From positions 17,006,913 through 17,070,912 of the forward strand of contig NC_046677.1 of the NCBI RefSeq assembly GCF_003369915.1: a DNA stretch of 64,000 nucleotides. The letters are read 5' to 3'. Made by a program: the position numbers and the translations under genes. The stretch is from Drosophila miranda. Taxonomy: Eukaryota > Arthropoda > Insecta > Diptera > Drosophilidae. This document shows positions 23,569 through 33,781 of the stretch, piece by piece. A model generated the notes under the pieces. That model saw only the letters and a program-made list of their open reading frames with translations, was not told the DNA's origin and did not search any database. Within the stretch, counting starts at the first letter, position 1; each line of letters opens with the position of its first letter.

Positions 23569-24792
23569 ATGGTGCGTGATAAGTGAAAAAACACCTTAGA
23601 TTCTTAAATCTAACAACTATTATCATTGGGATTTCAAGAATGGCGACCTATGTTAAAAGTAGCCAACCTTTTGTGATTCGGTGGAAAACATAACCTTAAA
23701 AGGCGGTTCATTGTTGGCTAAAATTTGCAAATATATTCTCTTTACAGCGTCCGTTGATGCTGCAAGGTCACGAGCGTTCCATAACGCAAATCAAATACAA
23801 TCGCGAGGGAGATTTGCTGTTCTCCTGCTCTAAGGATCAGAAGCCCAATGTATGGTACTCGTTGAACGGCGAACGCCTGGGTACATACGATGGGCATCAG
23901 GGAGCCGTCTGGTGCCTCGATGTGGACTGGGAAAGCAGGAAGCTGATCACTGGTGCTGGTGACATGACAACCAAACTCTGGGACGTGGAATATGGCACTA
24001 TCATTGCCTCCATCCCCACCAAGTCGTCGGTGCGTACCAGTAATTTCAGTTTTTCTGGCAACCAGGCTGCATATTCCACGGACAAAGCCATGGGACAGAG
24101 CTGTGAGCTGTTCATCATCGATGTGCGCAATGCCGACTCAACTTTGGCCGACCAGACGCCCACTCTGCGTATACCCATGACTGAATCGAAGATCACTTCC
24201 ATGCAGTGGGGTCCCTTGGATGAGACCATCATTACAGGTAAGATAGGAGAGGTCTCCTAAAAAGAGGTTCCAAAATATATAAAATAATATAAATTTCTGT
24301 ATAGGTCACGACAATGGCAATATTGCCATCTGGGACGTTCGGAAGGGTCAGAAGGTTGTCGACTCTGGCAGCGATCACGCTGCCGGAATCAACGACATGC
24401 AGTTGAGCAAGGATGGCACCATGTTCGTGACCGCCTCCAGGGACACCACGGCCAAATTGTTCGACTCTGAGTCCCTGATGTGCCTGAAAACCTACAAGAC
24501 GGAACGTCCCGTTAACTCGGCAGCCATAAGCCCAATTCTGGATCACGTTGTGCTGGGCGGAGGCCAGGACGCCATGGAGGTGACTACAACGTCGACAAAG
24601 GCGGGAAAATTCGATTCGCGATTTTTCCATCTGATCTATGAGGAGGAGTTCGCCCGTCTCAAGGGACATTTCGGTCCCATCAACAGTTTGGCCTTCCATC
24701 CGGACGGCAAGAGTTACGCCTCGGGCGGTGAAGACGGTTTCGTGCGTGTTCAAACATTCGATAGTACATACTTTGAGAACATTTTCGAGTAA
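23569..24792 (+). CDS. eIF3i: eIF3 subunit i (TRIP-1), WD40 protein
   Basis: Three exons (23569-23571, 23748-24237, 24305-24792) encode 326 residues, the usual eIF3i length. The first coding exon is only the ATG, directly followed by a GTGCGT donor, so the protein reads [19 protein letters not shown]. Seven WD40-type blades are visible, for example [25 protein letters not shown] and [18 protein letters not shown]. The last ends in [20 protein letters not shown], typical of the family. The protein is part of the eIF3 peripheral module (with b and g) that helps assemble and scan 43S/48S initiation complexes. Confidence 0.95.
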
Positions 24793-24998
24793 TCCACCCA
24801 GTAGTCTGTAGTATTTATGTGGAGGGAAGGCATAGCCAGTGAAGACGGGACCTAATCCTCACCTCATTCACTGGTGCCATGTTCATGTGCATAGCGAATT
24901 GTCAAATATACGCGAGAACGAAGAGAAATACGCATCGTTTATTAAGTAACATTAAGGATTAACATCAGATTACATTCGTGTGAATAGTTTTTGGATAT

Positions 24999-25531
24999 TC
25001 AAAAAAAGGAACGCTTCTTTTGCTTCAGGACCACCGGCTGGCCCTGCATGGCCGCCCACTGTGCTGGTGTGGGCAGGCAGCCAGGCGGTGGCGGCGGAAT
25101 AACTACAGAGCCAGATGGAGTGGTCCTGACCTCAGCTCGGGAATCCAACTGAAGAACTTGTGCGGCTGCGGCTCCAGCTGAAGTGCTCGGCCCTGCTAGT
25201 CCATAGCCAGTGCCGTGATGAACGGGCACACCCATACCCTGGCTCGGCTGTGTATTGAATGGTACTTGCTGATTATGACTAATCATGCCATAATACTGAT
25301 TTTGTCCAGGTGCCGAAGAGTAGGATGCTTGATGCCCAAAGCCTCCACTGTTCCGCTGACTCTCCTCATACGTGGGAGGAGGTGCGCGCTGCAAAGAAAT
25401 TATATGAAAACGTATACAGGGGTGGAATGTCTTGTCTTGTGTACCATTGCAACGGAGTCCGCGGCATTGCAGTATTTGTAAGACGGAGCAGTGGCCTCAC
25501 TTAATGGATTACCTTTCGGAGGATTCGACAT
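24999..25531 (-). CDS. DAZAP2-like small proline-rich protein with PPxY motif
   Basis: Two exons on the minus strand (25531-25445 and 25388-24999) give 158 residues. The junction rests on a GTACAC donor, an intron of 56 bases and a tttctttgcag acceptor that keep the frame. The N-terminal part ends in VAMRAPPPTYEESQ, a PPxY motif of the kind bound by WW domains of NEDD4-family ubiquitin ligases. The C-terminus has IPPPPPGCLPTPAQ followed by WAAMQGQPVVL, closely matching the conserved end of human DAZAP2 (IPPPPPGCPPNAAQ, AVMQGANVLV). The middle is Gln/Asn/Gly/Tyr-rich and probably disordered. Family function is adaptor-like; the exact role in flies is not known to me. Confidence 0.75.
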
Positions 25532-25790
25532 GGTTATTTCTTTGTCTGTTTACTTTTAATTTTTGTGAATCAGAAAGCAATTGGAAGGGTTGCCAGTCTA
25601 TTGCAAAATATGGCTTGCCATTCACAGCGAAACCATCATGGAACAGCTGTTCCTCTCGTTTCAATCGGGAAGAGGAAGCGAACCGTGGTCTGGCCAAAAT
25701 CAGGGAATTCTAGACAAATTTCATCATTAAGACTGTTGATCGTAGTTTTTAGTACACAAAAACTGCCGACTATCAGTATACTGGTAAACT
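25532..25790. promoter_or_regulatory. Divergent promoter region, DAZAP2-like gene / mRpL28
   Basis: A 259-base region between divergent start codons. It has no TATA box. GGGTTGCCAGT near 25588 resembles the GGCAAC/GCAACCCT elements seen at other promoters in the window. Confidence 0.45.
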
Positions 25791-26875
25791 ATGGCTCACG
25801 CCACACCGCAGGTAAGAGGAAATTTCGAATTTCCAAGCCAATACTGCGCCTGCCTCCCACATTTCTGTGACGCAATAGATTCGTAAACTTGATGCCTAAC
25901 AATTGTTTTACCTTCGTAGGGCTTAAAGCTGTTGAATGGCTGGAGGCGTCCAGGTCGCTTTGACAAGGGTCTAGGAGCCCAGCTCCCCGATGCCTATAAG
26001 AAATTTTGGCGTGAATGGAAGCTAACGAAGCCAGCAGCAGTTCATTATATACCCAAGGAGAGCGAATGGGAGCGCGACGAGGTCACAAATGTAATTAAGC
26101 CGGTGCAAAATATCCCTTTGCCACTCATTGATACCCCTGAATCGCACCAAGGGATCTGGGGTGGAGAGGCCGTGATCAAGGGCTTCCAGAAGCGTCAGCA
26201 GACGAAGCGTCGCGTTCCACACTTTTGGGTGCCGCAGCTTCGTCGCTCCGTAGTACACAGCCAGGTGCTGAACGAGTACATTTCCGTAATTGTTACGGAG
26301 CGCGCACTTGAGCAGATTCATGAATGCCATGGCTTTGATCATTATTTGCTGAAAAATTTGGCCTGCGACTTGCGTTCGGCATTGGCGCTAAAACTGAAGC
26401 GTCAACTCCTGCTGTCGCTTCAGGCGGGTTGTCCCGCATTAGCAGACGATCCTCAGCACCAGCAGGAGGTCCTCAAGGAATACAGCAGGTACTTGGAGCC
26501 ATATACACCTGAAGAAATCGATTGGTATGGTCACACGTACCTGGAGGCAATACGTAAGCTCCAGGGGCAACTGCGCGATGCGGAAAAAGTACAGCCGCAC
26601 AAGGTGGAGTTTCGTAGTAAATTGATTGAACAGCTCAGGGAAGCGGGCATCAGAGAAGCGGGAAAGTTAGAGAAGCCAGATATACTGGCAGCTTCTAGCG
26701 AACACAAGGATGCCGATATTGAGGCGTTGACCAAGCTGTTAGTACAAAGAAATGTCCTTGATGTATGTCCTATATATATTATCTCAACTATTATATTTTT
26801 AATTACAGGGAATCGTCGCCCTCGTCCTCCAATTGGCTGTCGAAGATCAATCCTTTTGGCAAGAAGGAGACCTAA
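25791..26875 (+). CDS. mRpL28: Mitochondrial ribosomal protein L28 (bL28m)
   Basis: Three exons (25791-25811, 25920-26737, 26809-26875) give 301 residues. The first exon encodes only MAHATPQ. The protein matches human MRPL28 along its length: HYIPKESEWERDEVTNVIKP, then PESHQGIWGGEAVIKG and VPHFWVPQLRRSVVHSQVLN. It belongs to the large subunit of the mitochondrial ribosome. The 3' end is less certain. A GTTAGT donor at 26738 joined to the acceptor at 26808 gives an in-phase ending ESSPSSSNWLSKINPFGKKE plus T, which looks natural; reading straight through instead gives a hydrophobic, unlikely tail that stops near 26927. The gene converges on Gmd. Confidence 0.88.
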
Positions 26876-27271
26876 GGCTGTCAACATTCTGTTTGTTTTT
26901 GATCTGTGTTTAGCTTGGAAAGAATAAAAGTTATTTTGGAGGTTCCGTATTCCAAATCCACAACCTTATCCTTGATTTAAACTTATTTATTGCAAATATT
27001 CGTTAGATTTGGTAAAAAAGAATACATAAACAAATATAATCACAAACAGAACAAAACGAAAAAGGAATGATTGCGAATCCCACAGAGAACACAGAACAAG
27101 TTACAAATCCAATACATTGATCACTTGCCATTGCCTAAGACTATTTATTGTATATGTAATTTATAGCTCCGCAAGGACGGGGCAGAGAGCTTTGTGCCAT
27201 TTGCAGTAATAGTCCAGGGAGGAATGGACGCTGCTTTATGAAATGGGATTCTTCTTCATGAGCTCAATGCT
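26876..27271. other. Convergent 3' region between mRpL28 and Gmd
   Basis: Holds the two 3' untranslated regions. An AATAAA for mRpL28 lies near 26922. The minus-strand Gmd 3' UTR includes a second copy of the last Gmd codons directly after its stop (about 27238-27271). Confidence 0.6.
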
Positions 27272-28594
27272 CTATGCAATGGGATTCTTCTTCATGAGCT
27301 CGATGTCGGCATTCATCATGTCGCTGACCAACTGCAGGAAACTCCACTTTGGCGTCCAATTAAGCTCCCGCTTGGCCTTCGAGGCATCACCCAACAGAAG
27401 GTCCACCTCCGTGGGCCGGAAATACTTTGGATTTATGCGAACGCGAACAGTGTCAGTACTGCGTTCTATGCCTACCTCTTCTACACCGCTGCCTTGCCAC
27501 GTTATCTCGCGTCCAATATGCTTGAAGGCAGCCTCAACAAACTCACGTACACTGTGCGTCTCTCCGGTGGCAATCACATAGTCCGATGGGCTGTCACGCT
27601 GCAACATCATCCACATTGCCTCCACGTAGTCACTGGCGTGGCCCCAATCCCGCTTCGAATCTAAGTTTCCGAGCTCAAAGTATTCCATTTGGTTCAGGAG
27701 AATCTTTGCCACGCTTCGCGTTATCTTTCTGGTAACAAAATTCTCTCCGCGCCTCGGACTCTCGTGGTTAAAGAGGATTCCATTGCAGGCGTACATATTG
27801 TAGGCCTCCCTGTAGTTGATGACTATCCAAAAACCATACATCTTGGCGCAGGCTGTAAGAACAAGAGTTTAGACTATTCCTCGCCTCGAATGGACTTATT
27901 TTGATTTCTCACCATACGGCGACCTTGGATAAAATGGGGTCTGCTCATTCTGTGGCGTCTCCACGACTTTACCATACAGCTCCGATGTGGAAGCCTGATA
28001 GAACCGCACAAGTTTTTCGATACCACAGGTGCGAATGGCATCGAGTATGCGTAGAGTACCCACGGCATCCACTTCGGCCGTGTATTCACTCAAATCGAAG
28101 GATACTTTCACGTGTGATTGTGCTGCCAAGTTATATATCTCTGTGGGCTTTACCATGTTGATAATCTTCACAAGGCTACTGCTATCCGTCATGTCACCAT
28201 AGTGCAGTTTCATCTTTCCGCCCTTGTGCGCCTTCGGATCAGCATATAGGTGCTCGATGCGTGTAGTATTGAAGGTGCTGGCCCGTCTGATAATCCCATG
28301 GACTTCATAGTCCTTCTTGAGCAGGAACTCTGCCAAGTATGAGCCATCCTGGGGAGATAAGAAAAGCGCAAAATGTTTTTAACACGTAAGCATTAGCTGT
28401 TCGCAGAACTCTGACTAATAACTTGAAAATTGGTTGCACACCTGGCCCGTTATGCCGGTTATCAGCGCGACTTTGTCACGAGATCCGCCTCCATCTCCGG
28501 TGCCGTCCGCCGAACCATTTAAGTCCTTGCTGCAGTTGCTGTTGCTGTCCGACCGCGGTTTCTTGCTTCCACTGGCCCCATCGCACCTCGACAT
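27272..28594 (-). CDS. Gmd: GDP-mannose 4,6-dehydratase
   Basis: Three exons on the minus strand (28594-28442, 28348-27913, 27852-27272) encode 389 residues. The enzyme makes GDP-4-keto-6-deoxy-mannose, the first step from GDP-mannose to GDP-fucose in the cytosol. The Rossmann nucleotide-binding loop is split by the first intron ([19 protein letters not shown]). The SDR catalytic residues are in STSELYGKV and SPYGACAKMYG (Tyr/Lys pair), with substrate-site motifs [20 protein letters not shown] and [13 protein letters not shown]. The first exon adds a Ser-rich N-terminal tail. The stop TAG at 27272-27274 is followed immediately by an in-frame near-copy of the preceding codons ending in TAA, a 36-base tandem duplication. 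Confidence 0.95.
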
Positions 28595-29466
28595 GTTAAT
28601 TGAAAAAGCTTTTAACTGTTTTACTAAGCCTAATTCTTGCTTTTCACGTCGACTCGACTTGATGCAGCGTAGCAGTGTAGTGTAAACAATTCTGTTTTAT
28701 CTATTGTGAACAGCGTTGCCACCCGCTTGAAGCGTGGCCAGACTGGTTTGGGCTTGACACGCATAGTGATTCAAGATGCGTCTGCAGTGGACAACAGTAA
28801 TATAATAATAATTTCTTCGTACCTAAGCAAAAAATTCACTTTTTCCACACAAAATATATGTACTCGTATCATAAAATAACATTCGAAAACTACAGCTTAA
28901 TAAGATAATTACAATTTGGTTAGGCCGCATTTAGCCTTAATTACGTTTAAAAGAATTCGGTGAATTCTTGAAATTTCATTATATTTGTTTAGTAGTTTAA
29001 TTCACTAAACTAAGCTTACGGTCAGAGTTTTTAGTAAACTGTTTGACCACTGAGTCAATTTTAAAGTTAAGTGTTAGTGTATTTTATAAAATTCCAATTT
29101 TAGTATATTTCCTTACCACGGTGCAAGAGGGTTGCTTAGTCACTAGAACCACGTAGCGATTTCGCCGCATCCACTGATACCACATTAATTCTGCGGAAAG
29201 GTTGCTCCCACCGCACAGTGGAAGTAATATCTTATCAGCGCCGATTCCGTTCGATTCGCAACCGGGTGCACATTTACTTCTTTCATAGCTCTTGGCATAT
29301 GCGGGTGTCTTTTATCGTTACGTGTGCGTGTGCTGCTGGCTTTCCATTTCATTTTTCGACTGCAAACAATCGGCGACTAGCGGCTTGATAAGACGCCACC
29401 AAACACTCACCGCACCAAAGTACATCGTTTCGTCCGTGATAAAAGACAAATTAAAAAAATATAAAA
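28595..29466. promoter_or_regulatory. Divergent intergenic region, Gmd / Mpdu1
   Basis: 872 bases with no coding signal. The middle is AT-rich. The Gmd side has GTTGCCACCC and GTGGCCAGACTGG elements near 28710-28740. The Mpdu1 side has GGTTGCTCCCACCG, GATAAG repeats (29230, 29386) and a CACTCACCGCACC stretch before the start. No TATA box is evident. Confidence 0.45.
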
Positions 29467-30285
29467 ATGACGGATCTTATCAGGAAAGGAGCTCTGTTCC
29501 TAATGAGCCAGAAGTGTTACGATAACTACTTCCTGGAGCACGACTTCTTGGACAGTGAGTGGACAGGGCTGTTACCATAACTGGAGTATCTCTTGAATTA
29601 AACTATTTTTGCAGTTCCCTGCTTCAAGGCTCTGCTGAGCAAGGGACTTGGGCTGGCTATCATTGCCGGGTCGGTGCTCGTGAAGGTCCCTCAGGTTTTA
29701 AAAATCCTTAATAACAAGTCCGGCGAAGGCATCAACATATTGGGCGTCATGCTAGATCTGCTGGCTATCACGTTTCACATGTCCTACAGCTTTATGAATG
29801 GTTATCCCTTCAGTGCCTGGGGCGATAGTACCTTCCTGGCGTTTCAAACAGTGGCGATTGCGGTCTTGGTCTTGTATTTCAGCGGGCGCAAGGTTCAGTC
29901 AGTGATATTCCTCCTGGCATATGCAGTATTTCTTTACGTGCTCAATTCTGGCTTAACACCAATGAAGGCATTGATCACCATCCAGAGCTGCAACATTCCC
30001 ATTCTGCTGGTGGGCAAGCTGTCGCAGGCGTTCACCAACTTTAAGGCTGGATCTACCGGCCAATTGTCAGCCGCCACATGCTTCATGATGTTTGCCGGAT
30101 CAGTGGCTCGAATCTTTACCTCCATTCAGGAGACTGGCGATCAAATGATGATTATTACCTTCTGCTTCTCCACATTTGCCAATGGAGTTATTGTGGCACA
30201 GCTGCTTTACTACTGGAACAAACCTTCTGGCGCACAGGACGCCAAGGTGAAGGCAAAGAAGCCAAAGAGCAAGAAGGTCGATTAG
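29467..30285 (+). CDS. Mpdu1: Mannose-P-dolichol utilization defect 1 protein
   Basis: Two exons (29467-29554, 29615-30285) encode 252 residues, near human MPDU1 (247). It is a multi-span ER membrane protein of the PQ-loop family; the first PQ loop is VLVKVPQVLKILNNKSGEGI and the second repeat includes NIPILLVGKLSQAFTNFKAG. About seven hydrophobic segments are visible, and the end is a lysine-rich ER-type tail (KAKKPKSKKVD). In the family it is needed for use of dolichol-phosphate mannose and glucose in N-glycan and GPI assembly. It starts divergently from Gmd, another mannose-pathway gene. Confidence 0.93.
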
Positions 30286-30397
30286 AGATTAGAATTAAAG
30301 TATCTCGAAGCTCTTGAGTTGGAACATTTTCTCGACATTGTAGAACAAATATTCAAATATTAAATAAATTCATTCTTATTTTATAGAAAGCGAGGTC

Positions 30398-31086
30398 TTA
30401 ACTGTCTTCGGCCTCGAAGTGCTTCTGCAGCAATGCCAAAGCCCGATAACGGTGCGAAATGGTGTTTTTCTCCGACTTGGGCAATTCAGCATATGTTTTC
30501 TCATAGCCCTTTGGCTGGAACACGGGGTCCCTGTATCAAAAGACATTAAGAGTTTACCATTATTCATATTCATATTAACTCGTGCAAGTGACTCACCATC
30601 CAAAGTCCCTGGGTCCACGCGGCTCCACGATCACACCCTCTGTAACGCCCTTAAACAACTGCGGCTCTGCATCGGCGCCTTCGCAATAGCCAAAGGTGCA
30701 CACTGCTTGCGCGGACTTATCTTCCCATCCAGCAAGTAGCCTGTACAGCCCCTCTGGCTTCAGCTTCTCCAAGAACCACTTAATGTATGGCCCTGGCAAG
30801 CCCTCTAGAGCGTTGAAACACAGGCTGGTGTCCTCCACCAGCACAGGACCATTGACTTGACGCGCTGCCTCCTTGCATTTCTTAATAGCTATCTCATCAA
30901 TGTCGCCTGTAAGTGATACTCTTTAGAGCGCGAAATGATGGAAAAAAATATGGAATGCGAACCTTGCAACTCCGGCAAATCTACTTTCTTGGACACAATG
31001 GTGCGGGGGAAATTAGGGCCCAAGATTGCCACTAGTTCCTCCAACTTTTTGGCGTTGCCCGTAACAAAGGTAATTGGCTTCGACAT
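30398..31086 (-). CDS. ITPA: Inosine triphosphate pyrophosphatase (ITPase)
   Basis: Three exons on the minus strand (31086-30963, 30906-30597, 30530-30398) encode 188 residues, close to the family length (about 190). The enzyme hydrolyses ITP, dITP and XTP to monophosphates, cleaning the nucleotide pool. The N-terminal substrate motif is [14 protein letters not shown]. The catalytic and binding segments are [41 protein letters not shown] and [13 protein letters not shown], all intact. Like the human enzyme it is probably cytosolic. Its 3' end faces Mpdu1, 113 bases away. Confidence 0.94.
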
Positions 31087-31472
31087 GACGCGCCTATTGT
31101 TGGAGTCAATTGAAACAATTTAGAATTTTGAGAGATGAAGAATAGAATCCAGAGCGAGTGCGGGCCACCAGTGTGTGGCGTGCTGTGCAGACACAGCTGA
31201 TTTCGGTTTGGCGCCAAAGCAAAGGCAGGGTGGTTATGCATTCAAAGTTTCTTCAGATTTAGACTCTTTCAACATTAAAAACAAATTTAGGTAGCTTTCC
31301 TAGTAGATTTTATTCAATGTATTATTTCCTTAAACTTAATACAGCATTTTAGTTCGTGTGGAGCTTTGGGATAGGAGGGTACGGGGCCAGAGACCAAATT
31401 GTAAATAATTATATGAAGAATGCGTTGCGCTGTTTAATTTGGACAGACCTAGACCAAGTGTGTGCCACCAGC
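31087..31472. other. Short intergenic space, ITPase promoter / UBXN7-like 3' end
   Basis: Contains the ITPase 5' side (left) and the UBXN7-like 3' UTR (right, with a minus-strand TTTATT signal near 31311). No coding signal. Confidence 0.5.
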
Positions 31473-32963
31473 TTAGTCGTCTAGAGTGAGATGCACATTA
31501 GCCGAGGGATGTAGTCCGAGCTCCTTCAGCGAGCTCTGGTTGTGTTCGGCCTCGAGCGACTTGCGCGGAAAGGCGCAGATGAGCTTGTAGCCCTCTTGAG
31601 GGATGTGCTTGTGCGTTTGGCGAATGTACAGACGCAGGGTCTGCAGCTTGGTGTCCGAGGGCCAGCGTAGTTGGACGACTTCATCGGCGCCCAAGGCATT
31701 CAGCAGGCGAAGCTTTAATGTGGTCATCTCGTCATTGGCTTTGCCCAGCTCAGTTTCGTAGGAGGTGGCGGTGGCAGCAGCTGCAACTGCAGTCACTTTG
31801 AGCTCGTCATCGTCGAATTCCTCAAGGCTCTCGGCATCGCTCGTCTGACCATCTACCTTGATGGCGTCTCCATTTTCATTCATCGAATTCTTGATGGCTA
31901 GCTCGAGCTGCTCTTCCTCGGTGAGCTCCAGCAGCTTGGCTCGCTTCTTTGGCGTTCCGCGGGAACTGGCCGACGAGCACGAGGCCTCGGCATCCACGTC
32001 CACGTCCACGATCTCATCGTCTTCGAGGTGCTTGGCGGCTCGTTTAGAAGTGCTAGGAGCATCTTCGTGGGTAAAGTCACGGTGCTCTCGCAGAAATTGC
32101 CTCAAATCTGGCAGAACATTTTCCTGAGTGGGTTCCGGGCTTCGCCAAACCTCCTCGCCGGTGCGGGGATCAATTATGCAAAGATACGGTAGCTTTGCGC
32201 AGTGATAAAAGGCCACAAAGCGGCGTCCCTCGGAGGTGTCGTTGTCCACCTGCCAGAACGTAAATTGACGCCTTACCAACTTCTTTAGATCTTTGTTTGA
32301 CCAGACATCGCGGTTCATGGTCTGCGACTGAAAATTGTCGCCTTGTACGTTAACCAGCAGCCATCGTTGTCTCTTGGTGGAGAACTCCCGTGCCGCCGTC
32401 AAAGTTCCAGAATAGAGTATGTCTGTGGGGGGGCGGAATAGATCACCAAGGCGGGATGTGGCGGTGGCTGTGGCCGCACCGACGCGTGAATTTAGCGCGA
32501 TGGCCTGACCGGCGACAACCATTTGGGCGGAGCGTTCACGACGCCTTCGATGGGCGCCAGGGTCCGAGTAGGCACCCGTGGCCTGCAGTTGCTCCTCCAT
32601 CAGAGCTGCCTCTCGGGCGAAGTCGCGGAGAGGACAGACCTTCTGTCGCTGCGTGACACGCGACAGCCGGTTGCTGCTGCTCCCACCGGACGCAAAGAAG
32701 TTGTCATCTTCTGGCAGTATTAGCTGTTCCCTAATTGGAGCTATGGGAGCACGAACCTCGTCCTCATCGTCCAGCACCGGCAATGAAGGACCCGCACTCG
32801 TCGATGATGTTGAGGCTGCACCCTGCTCGAAGAACAGGGCCACCGCAGCAGCCACATCGTTTTCACAGGCTCCCAAATAGTGTTTGGCTTCATCCGCATT
32901 GCACGCCGTGATTTCCACTACCTGCTTCACCAGCTCGTCTGGTGAATTCGCGCTGCGGGACAT
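31473..32963 (-). CDS. UBXN7: UBXN7/UBXD7-like UBA-UAS-UIM-UBX protein (p97/VCP adaptor)
   Basis: A single exon of 496 residues. Domains in order: a UBA-like domain (about 8-50, DELVKQVVEITACNADEAKH); a UAS thioredoxin-like domain (about 165-300, RQRWLLVNVQGDNFQSQTMN and PYLCIIDPRTGEEVW); a UIM-like helix (EEEQLELAIKNSMNE, about 350-365); and a C-terminal UBX domain (about 415-496, VQLRWPSDTKLQTLRLYIRQ), ending in NVHLTLDD. This is the order in human UBXN7, which links the p97 ATPase to ubiquitinated proteins and cullin-RING ligases. The gene is intronless. The region between the UAS and the UIM is acidic and may include a basic nuclear signal (TPKKRAK). Confidence 0.92.
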   Translation of the reverse strand: MSRSANSPDELVKQVVEITACNADEAKHYLGACENDVAAAVALFFEQGAASTSSTSAGPSLPVLDDEDEVRAPIAPIREQLILPEDDNFFASGGSSSNRLSRVTQRQKVCPLRDFAREAALMEEQLQATGAYSDPGAHRRRRERSAQMVVAGQAIALNSRVGAATATATSRLGDLFRPPTDILYSGTLTAAREFSTKRQRWLLVNVQGDNFQSQTMNRDVWSNKDLKKLVRRQFTFWQVDNDTSEGRRFVAFYHCAKLPYLCIIDPRTGEEVWRSPEPTQENVLPDLRQFLREHRDFTHEDAPSTSKRAAKHLEDDEIVDVDVDAEASCSSASSRGTPKKRAKLLELTEEEQLELAIKNSMNENGDAIKVDGQTSDAESLEEFDDDELKVTAVAAAATATSYETELGKANDEMTTLKLRLLNALGADEVVQLRWPSDTKLQTLRLYIRQTHKHIPQEGYKLICAFPRKSLEAEHNQSSLKELGLHPSANVHLTLDD

Positions 32964-33781
32964 TTTGTGTTCTTCGCAATTTAATTTTTTAAGTTGTTTG
33001 TTTCATCCAGTGTGACGTTAAATTATATCGTCCGACCCTCAGAAACATTCCAAAATATACGGTCTCATTTTAAAAATACCGTAAATATACTGACGAATTC
33101 AAGTTCCATCATACATATTCCTCGTTTTTGATACAGCCATTTATTCCGTCGAATATTACTAGATAGATAGAACCCAGCTAACATAATTGTATCCCGAATG
33201 CGCGCAGCGCTGCCTAAATCAAGATCTTTGATGGAAAAAATTCCTAAAAAATTTCGGTGTTTTCCCGCATAATCGCAATAATAAAGCCTAGTGTCGTACC
33301 AGCGTAAGGGCTTCAAAAACAAATTTTCCCCTCAAACGATATATCGCACAATGGGAATGCGCATTTCAGCACTTTGTGGAGTGTGACTGTGCAACCCTGC
33401 TTGGAAATTGCACTGTCCCATTTTCCAATTTTTCAAACATGACTAATTTTTGCATAGTCTGACCAACTGACATCTCTCGAAGTGCACGTGAATATGTGAG
33501 GCCCACAGCTGGGACAAGTTAAGCACACTCGCGAGTTTTCCAATTGGTCTCCGTGCCGGTGCACCAAAGATTCTGAGATACAGTCGACAGTGGAGAAAAA
33601 AAATTGATAGTGAATCGCATTTGCTTCCGCAGAGTGGCTCCAAGCTCCCAACTAACGAAGTTATGGTGCGCAGACGTTGAATTTTCTGTGCGAGCGATTC
33701 TAAGGTGGAAGCGTCTCGGCTCATTTGTTTATTTAGTTACACCGCCGTCTTCCATTTGCATCCACTGCTGACGTTGCTAAA
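32964..33781. promoter_or_regulatory. Divergent intergenic region, UBXN7-like gene / BLTP3
   Basis: The UBXN7 side has CAGTGTGACG near 33009, a motif 1-like element. About 33055-33105 contains ATATACGG and ACCGTAAATATAC, which on the minus strand are motif 6-like TATATTT elements. The BLTP3 side has GAGTGTGACTGTGCAACCCTGC near 33380 and presumably the BLTP3 5' UTR. There is no TATA box and no reading frame I would defend. Confidence 0.5.
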
